64,000 nt of DNA, taken from contig JAGGNK010012003.1 in NCBI GenBank assembly GCA_017590115.1, positions 872,345 to 936,344 of the forward strand, read 5' to 3'. Position 1 is the first letter of the stretch. Every line of letters begins with the position of its first letter. Below, one piece after another: positions 58,821 through 64,000 of this stretch. Both the position numbers and the translations under genes were made by a program. Origin of the DNA: Montifringilla adamsi (Eukaryota; Chordata; Aves; Passeriformes; Passeridae). Below the pieces are notes generated by a model. The model ran no database searches. It saw only the letters and a program-made list of their open reading frames with translations, and was not told where the DNA came from.

Positions 58821-61800
58821 GTGAGGGGGGGCTGGGGGGCTCCGTCCGTGAGGGGATACAGCCGTACCTCAGCGATGGGGGGCGGTTACCGGGGAGGGGG
58901 GGATCTTGACCATGGCGGGGATGGGGGCGGGGGGAGCTCATCGGTACCTTAGCAGTGGGTCAGGGGACGGAAATTCCCGGGGTAGGGAGGGGGTTACCGG
59001 CCCTTACCGCGGGTATGTAGTCCGGGGGGTGGGACACTCATGGATACCTCAGCAATACATCGGGCGGGCGGGAATTACCGGGGGGAGCGAGGCGTTCGGG
59101 GACCTTACCGGGGCTGTGGGCAGGGATGACGGGATCCTCGCCGTTACTTACACCGGGGGTGTGTGTTACCGGCGTGCGGGGCCGGCGGTGACCGTGCCCC
59201 GGCGGTGACCGTGTCCCGCTGTCCCGCAGGGCTGAGCACGGAGAAGGCCGTCGCCTTCACTCGGCGGCTGCGGGCCGAGCCGCAGTTCCTGCTGGCCCAG
59301 AACGTGGCGACATGCAACGACCCGCTGGAGGTGTGCCTGCAGCGGCAGGTGGTGCAGGACACGGTGCAGGTGTTCCAGCACGCCGTGCCCGCCGAGGGCA
59401 AGCCCGTCACCAACCAGAAGAACTCCGGTAAGGGCGGTCAGGGCCGGGAGCTGGCTCCTAACGCTGATTGTGCTCCTGGGAGCAGCTGCTGCTCCAGAGC
59501 CCTTTGTCCGGGCTTTGGGGAAAAGTCGAGTTCCTGCAGCATCCCCCTGAGTTAATAACACACGTTAGACTTTCAGCGTTTGCCTCTTTTCCCTTCAGCG
59601 TGGTGTAACTGAGAGATGGGCTTGCAATGAAAGATTTCAGAACACCTTCAGAGCTTTTTGGTGTTGCAGAAGCCCAGCCAAAGGCTCGAGGCGGAGCTGT
59701 GTCATGAATCTCGTGGTGAAAGAAATCGTTGTGCAGCTCCTGAGCACAGGTGTTCCAGTTTAATTCGTGTTCCTTTGATCTCTCAGGGAGATGCTGGATC
59801 TTTTCCTGCCTCAACGCAATGCGTCTTCCTTTCATGAAGAAATACAACATTGAAGAGTTTGAGTTCAGCCAGTCCTATCTCTTTTTCTGGGATAAGGTAC
59901 AGTCATGTAGGTTGTTGTAGGATTGCTTATGCAATCAGGTGTTAGTGTTGGGACAGAACTTCTTTCAGCCTGCATTGTTTTAGCATTATGAGAAGAAACT
60001 TCAAAAGTTCCTTAAAAATGTGTTTTAAATGCAGGTGGTCAAGCACAGTGGGACTTTCAGCTTGAGAAGAAAGTTGTCAAGATGTTGATGTTTTGGAGTA
60101 GTAGTAGTTGTTGTTTGTTTTTTTGTTTTGTTTTCCCAAGAGTTCTGTGTATTTCAGAAGTTACTTGTTGGTGTTCAGGGGAAACATGACTGTAGCTCTG
60201 AGGTTTCAGTTGTGCTCGTGACCTGATGGGTGAGCTGTGTGCCTGCTTCTCACCCCTAAGGGAAATGAAGCAAATCTAGTGCTAGTTTGGGTCAGGCTTC
60301 ATTGCATAACTTCTGCTCCCCATTTCCTGTTCCCCTATCATCAAGCTCTCTGTGAAGTCACTCCTAAATATTTGCTCTGACAAAGAATTTTCTAGGGTAG
60401 CCCCTGGAATGCTGGAGGGGAAAATGAGGACTTCATTGGATGAGCAGAAAGTTGCTTCATCTATTCTGTGCTTGCAAAAAACTGAATACTCAGCAATTAA
60501 TTAATGCATAATGTATCAGACTTGAAAGGGTTGAGGTTTTTTTATCTGTGTGTTTCAGGTTGAGCGTTGTTACTACTTTTTAAATGCCTTTGTGGAAACA
60601 GCTCAGAAAAAGGAGCCAGTGGAAGGAAGACTGGTGCAGTTCCTGCTCTCCAACCCCACGAATGATGGTGGACAGTGGGATATGCTGGTCAACATTATTG
60701 GTGAGAGAACTGGTCACAAGGAGCCCCTGCTGAAACTGCAGCCTGCTTTGAGAAATGGGGAATGGAACAGAATGAAAAACTGAGCTTGAGACCTGGGAAT
60801 TGGCTAAGGCATATGATGCCATTAACCACTGTATGTTTTTAGTTAAAGACTTTTGTGGCCAGATGATAAATATTGAGCTTAAATCTTGTCTGGCATCACT
60901 TTTGCATAGCCCTGTTGATGATAAAAGCTCAGATGATCAACGAATAATTAGATAGCCCTGACTTTTAGCTTAATGAAAGGATTCAATCCCCTTTTCCTCC
61001 AGTCATCAATTCAACATCATTTATTTATAGCCATGTACAGTCTTTAGGGCACATGGTGAGGGAAAAGCCCCTGCTGGACCTGGGTGTGTTTACAAAGCAC
61101 AACTACTTGGAATTGCAGCCTGAAGTTGGTGTAAAGATCAGTGAGAAGGAATTGATGTGGAATGTGGCACTGCTGGTCTTACAAAGCTCCAGCAGGAACA
61201 GGATCCTACGCTGCTGGAGATACTTAATTACACCAGCACTTGCTCTCATTTGTGTTGTGAAACAATGAAACACCTTCGTAAATCAAGGCAATAATACAGA
61301 TTTAGAATCACAAAAGGAATTTGTTTCTTTGAAGCCTGGAGGTTCCTTTTTTCCTCATCCCATTGCTATAAATACTTAATCAGGGCAGAGATTTTGGCTG
61401 CTGCTGTTACATCCAGAGCCTTGCGGGGTGAGATCTGTGAGTGGTACTCCAACATAGGAAGCCATGAGCTGCTGCTGGTGTTTTATAAATGTTTAGGAGG
61501 AAAGGAGACTGGGAAGTCAGTTTTAACCTTAGGTAATTTACATGGAGTGATTCACAGGAGGCCCAGTTATTTAGAAAGTATTTCAGGAGATTAATTTTAA
61601 AGTAATCAAGATTTTTTTTTTTCCTGGTGAACAGGACTTCCTAAAGCACTAATTAATTCAGAACTTTTAAATGTTGAGTTAAATAATATTGAGTAGTCCA
61701 GGGATTCCATGTTCTGGGATCCTTGTGGAATGCAGATCAGAGGTCAAGATTCAGTCACAAATTAAAAAGTAAACTTTGGGTACTTGTAACCTTTAAGTAA

Positions 61801-63386
61801 GAGCCTTTCTGTTACAATCTCTGCACAAACCCAAACTCTCTTTACCTTTCATATGGGTATGAGCAGTAGGAGCATCTATTGTGTGAAAAAGCCAATTGTT
61901 AACCTGTAGTTTTATTTCTTTTAGAGAAGTATGGTGTGGTCCCCAAGAAATACTTCCCAGAGTCTCACACCACAGAGGCTACCAGAAGGATGAACGAGAT
62001 CTTGAATCATAAGGTAAAATTGATTTAGATTATAAAACTTAAGGGAGGAGAATGAACCTGCTCCAAATGTTCCTCACCACCTTATCCTTCCTGACCAAAG
62101 TGTTAAGTGCATCTCAGCAACTTAAATTTATTTACAAGCAGCCTAAAGTCTCAGCAAAGTCTGATGTTAATCTTGAAACATGGAGCAGGAAGGTGAGATC
62201 ATGGAAGATGTCCATTGTCAGGCTTCAGTAGTTTGAAAGTACCTTTTGTGGTTTTAGTAGCAGTTATTCTTAATCCTCAGATTTCCAAAGATTTCTTGAC
62301 ATGTGGCTGCTAAAATGTTTGTGCAAAACCAGCACATGGTGTCTAAGTGTCTCTTTCCCACCCTTTCAGTATCTCATCTCCCTGTGTGCCAAGGTTTCTA
62401 GAAATGACTGCCAAATGTGGTGAAAAAGATGGAGGGGAAAAAAAAGTATTTTAAAAACACTGCATGTTAAAAATCAGCTTTCAGTATAGAAGTGCACAGC
62501 TTTGTCTGAAGGAAGGTGTTAACTCACTCCCTGAACTGCAGAAATGAATTAGCCTGGGAAGAGGCTGGTGTAGGTAGCTAGATGAAAAAGGCAATTAAAA
62601 CATTTTTTCCAGTTCGCTACATTTTTTCCAGTTCATATGCTGCATACTCAGGGAGAACTGTCTGCTGAAATCCACATAAAAAATGCAAAATATGTGGTGG
62701 AATGAGCTTGGACATTTTAAATGTTGTTAATGTTGTTCTAATCCTGAGCATGGCAAAGCAGCTGGTCCCGAGGGAGCCCCATCACCGTTCCTGCCCTTGT
62801 GGATGGTGACACTAATGGGAAGCTTGTGCTGCTCTGACTGCAGCTGTACATGCAGTGGGGAAATGCCCCTTTCTTTTCATCAGCCAAGAGATCAATTATG
62901 CATTAGAATTGCAAAATAAATGTGACAGTATGAAGGAAGTGTGTTCTGTGAGTCACAGACGTGCTGGTATGTGTGGATGTTGTGGCATCACTTAGGGGAC
63001 TGAGGGAAATCAAGCTTTAAGAGCTTAATGGCTGCAAGCCTCACATCAGTGGTTGGAAATGGTAATTGAATTGTGACTATTTGTTAATTTTTTGGTTGTA
63101 TTTTACTTCAACAGCATTCAATTATCTTGTTATTTTGTAATGAATTAATCTCTAATGACACTTCTGAAAGGTATTTTCATACATGTTGTGAAGAATAAAA
63201 TAGGTGCTTGAAACAAGCAAATGGGAAATCCTGAAAATGATCAGGTGACACCTTTCACACCCTTTACAACAAAGTGATTTTCTCTTTAAACAGATGAGAG
63301 AATACTGTTTGAGGCTAAGAAATATGGTGGAAAGTGGAGGAAGCAAAGGAGAACTTTGTGCTGCCATGGACATGATGATAGAAGAG
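58808..63386 (+). CDS. BLMH: BLMH (bleomycin hydrolase), first six coding exons; 3' part outside window
   Basis: BLMH is a cytosolic papain-family (C1B) aminopeptidase that forms a hexameric barrel. It hydrolyses bleomycin and homocysteine thiolactone and trims peptides. Exons 58808-58820, 59230-59427, 59787-59896, 60559-60700, 61925-62013 and 63294-63386 join in frame to 215 residues, close to the first 215 of human BLMH (about 455). Q67 (oxyanion hole) and the catalytic Cys73 in SGRCWIFSCLN are present at the human positions. The catalytic His and Asn lie in later exons, right of the window. The start has a GCCGCCATG context and gives an N-terminus the same length as human. Confidence 0.96.
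59230..59427 (+). CDS. BLMH: BLMH exon 2
   Basis: The exon encodes GLSTEKAVAFTRRLRAEPQF, then LLAQNVATCNDPLEVCLQRQ and FQHAVPAEGKPVTNQKNS. It lies between CCGCAG and GTAAGG. Confidence 0.95.
59787..59896 (+). CDS. BLMH: BLMH exon 3: catalytic cysteine
   Basis: The exon encodes GRCWIFSCLNAMRLPFMKKY, then NIEEFEFSQSYLFFWDK. Cys73 is the active-site nucleophile. Confidence 0.96.
60559..60700 (+). CDS. BLMH: BLMH exon 4
   Basis: The exon encodes VERCYYFLNAFVETAQKKEP, then VQFLLSNPTNDGGQWDMLVN and II. The donor is GTGAGA. Confidence 0.95.
60701..63293 (+). other. BLMH: BLMH introns 4 and 5 (60701-61924 and 62014-63293)
   Basis: AT-rich introns on either side of exon 5, with no recognisable gene, repeat or RNA. 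Short T and A runs only. Confidence 0.65.
61925..62013 (+). CDS. BLMH: BLMH exon 5
   Basis: The exon encodes EKYGVVPKKYFPESHTTEAT, then RRMNEILNHK. The acceptor is CTTTTAG and the donor GTAAAA. Confidence 0.95.
63294..63386 (+). CDS. BLMH: BLMH exon 6
   Basis: Exactly 31 codons: MREYCLRLRNMVESGGSKGE, then LCAAMDMMIEE. It continues the human MREFCIRLRNLV segment. The donor is GTAAAT. Confidence 0.94.
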
Positions 63387-64000
63387 GTAAATAAACTGGT
63401 GTGACATGCATGAATCTTGGCACACAGGGCTGGAATGGATGAGATTCCTTACTTTTGTTGTGTAGCTGTTGGATCAGCCTAAACAAGTGCCTCTTGTTGC
63501 TTAACGAAGTGGTTTTGGTTCAAGTGAATTTGTTTTGCAGTGGTTTGTTGCTTACTTAATTTTGAGTTTTTCTAATCCTTCCAGACAAATATTTTGAATC
63601 CATAGGTTTCAGAATGATGATATTTTACAGCCATCTGTCCCTTGCTGTAGGAAAAGCAGCATTTTGTCCCTTGAGAGATCAAAAGAGTGGCCTGTCAGGC
63701 TCTTAGAAATAACAGGAAAGGTTGAAATTTGCATTCTGATGGCTTTGAATGCAAATCTCGTAGCACAGGTGTTGTGCAAGGATTCCCCACAAGAGAGCAG
63801 AGAAGAACCACAAAAGGGAGGTGTCTGCACAAGGCTGAGCCCAGCTGAGGGCTCGTCCTGGGGGCAGCAGAGGAATGAATTGCAGCATGGTTTTGGCTAT
63901 GAACTGACTCCATCACTGTTAGTGTGTCTGCAGTGCCTGAACCTCCTCCTGCTCACACAAACCCACATCATTTATCTCATTCTGTGCTGCTTGTACTTGA
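63387..64000 (+). other. BLMH: BLMH intron 6 (5' part)
   Basis: Non-coding to the window edge. I did not find the next expected exon (human VVCICLGNPPETF region). Confidence 0.65.

Larger units (their letters stand above)
58640..59430. promoter_or_regulatory. BLMH: CpG island: BLMH promoter, exons 1-2
   Basis: Dense CG dinucleotides start just after the minisatellite and run through exon 2. Upstream of the ATG are a tandem ETS-like CTTCCGGCTTCCGG (58741-58754) and CTATAAG (58763-58769), 40-70 bases before the start codon. Confidence 0.75.

Noticed and set aside
1..64000. CRISPR arrays, operons, phage or other prokaryotic systems, tRNA or rRNA genes
   Set aside because: The DNA is vertebrate nuclear. 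The tandem repeats present are minisatellites without a repeat-spacer pattern, and I recognised no tRNA or rRNA sequence.

Overview
This is vertebrate nuclear DNA, most likely from a songbird. All genes are split by GT-AG (once GC-AG) introns, and three CpG-rich promoters are visible. Two fragments end like avian CR1 LINEs, and a solo LTR in the last CPD intron closely resembles an LTR I remember as abundant in passerine genomes. The gene order GOSR1(-), CPD(-), TMIGD1(+), BLMH(+) equals the reverse complement of the human 17q11.2 order BLMH-TMIGD1-CPD-GOSR1, so this is a conserved syntenic block. I assigned exons by reading the splice sites and comparing the translations with the human proteins as I remember them.

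Layout. 1-21,892: the 5' seven coding exons of GOSR1 on the minus strand (Golgi Qb-SNARE GS28). Its 3' end, which encodes most of the SNARE helix and the membrane anchor, lies left of the window, and about 18 kb here is two large introns. 21,893-22,525: a short GC-rich spacer with an imperfect tandem repeat. 22,540-25,111: the probable CPD 3'UTR. 25,112-47,662: the complete CPD coding sequence in 21 exons, minus strand, 1,367 codons, in frame throughout. 47,663-53,030: CPD promoter and about 5 kb without a recognisable gene. 53,039-57,450: TMIGD1, plus strand, with a TATA box, a probable untranslated first exon, five coding exons and poly(A) signals. 57,450-58,640: intergenic DNA containing a GC-rich minisatellite. 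58,640-64,000: BLMH promoter and its first six coding exons; the gene runs off the right edge.

The four products do not form one pathway. GOSR1 and CPD both act in the Golgi/trans-Golgi network. TMIGD1 is an epithelial adhesion protein and BLMH is a cytosolic cysteine protease. The clustering is ancestral synteny, not an operon-like system. I found no evidence for an undescribed biological system. The observations most worth checking are a GC-AG first intron and tandem in-frame donors in GOSR1, the three-fold exon duplication in CPD with a catalytically dead third domain, an LTR close to the last CPD acceptor, a CR1 close to a TMIGD1 acceptor, a TMIGD1 stop codon embedded in a perfect donor consensus, and two GC-rich minisatellites beside gene boundaries.
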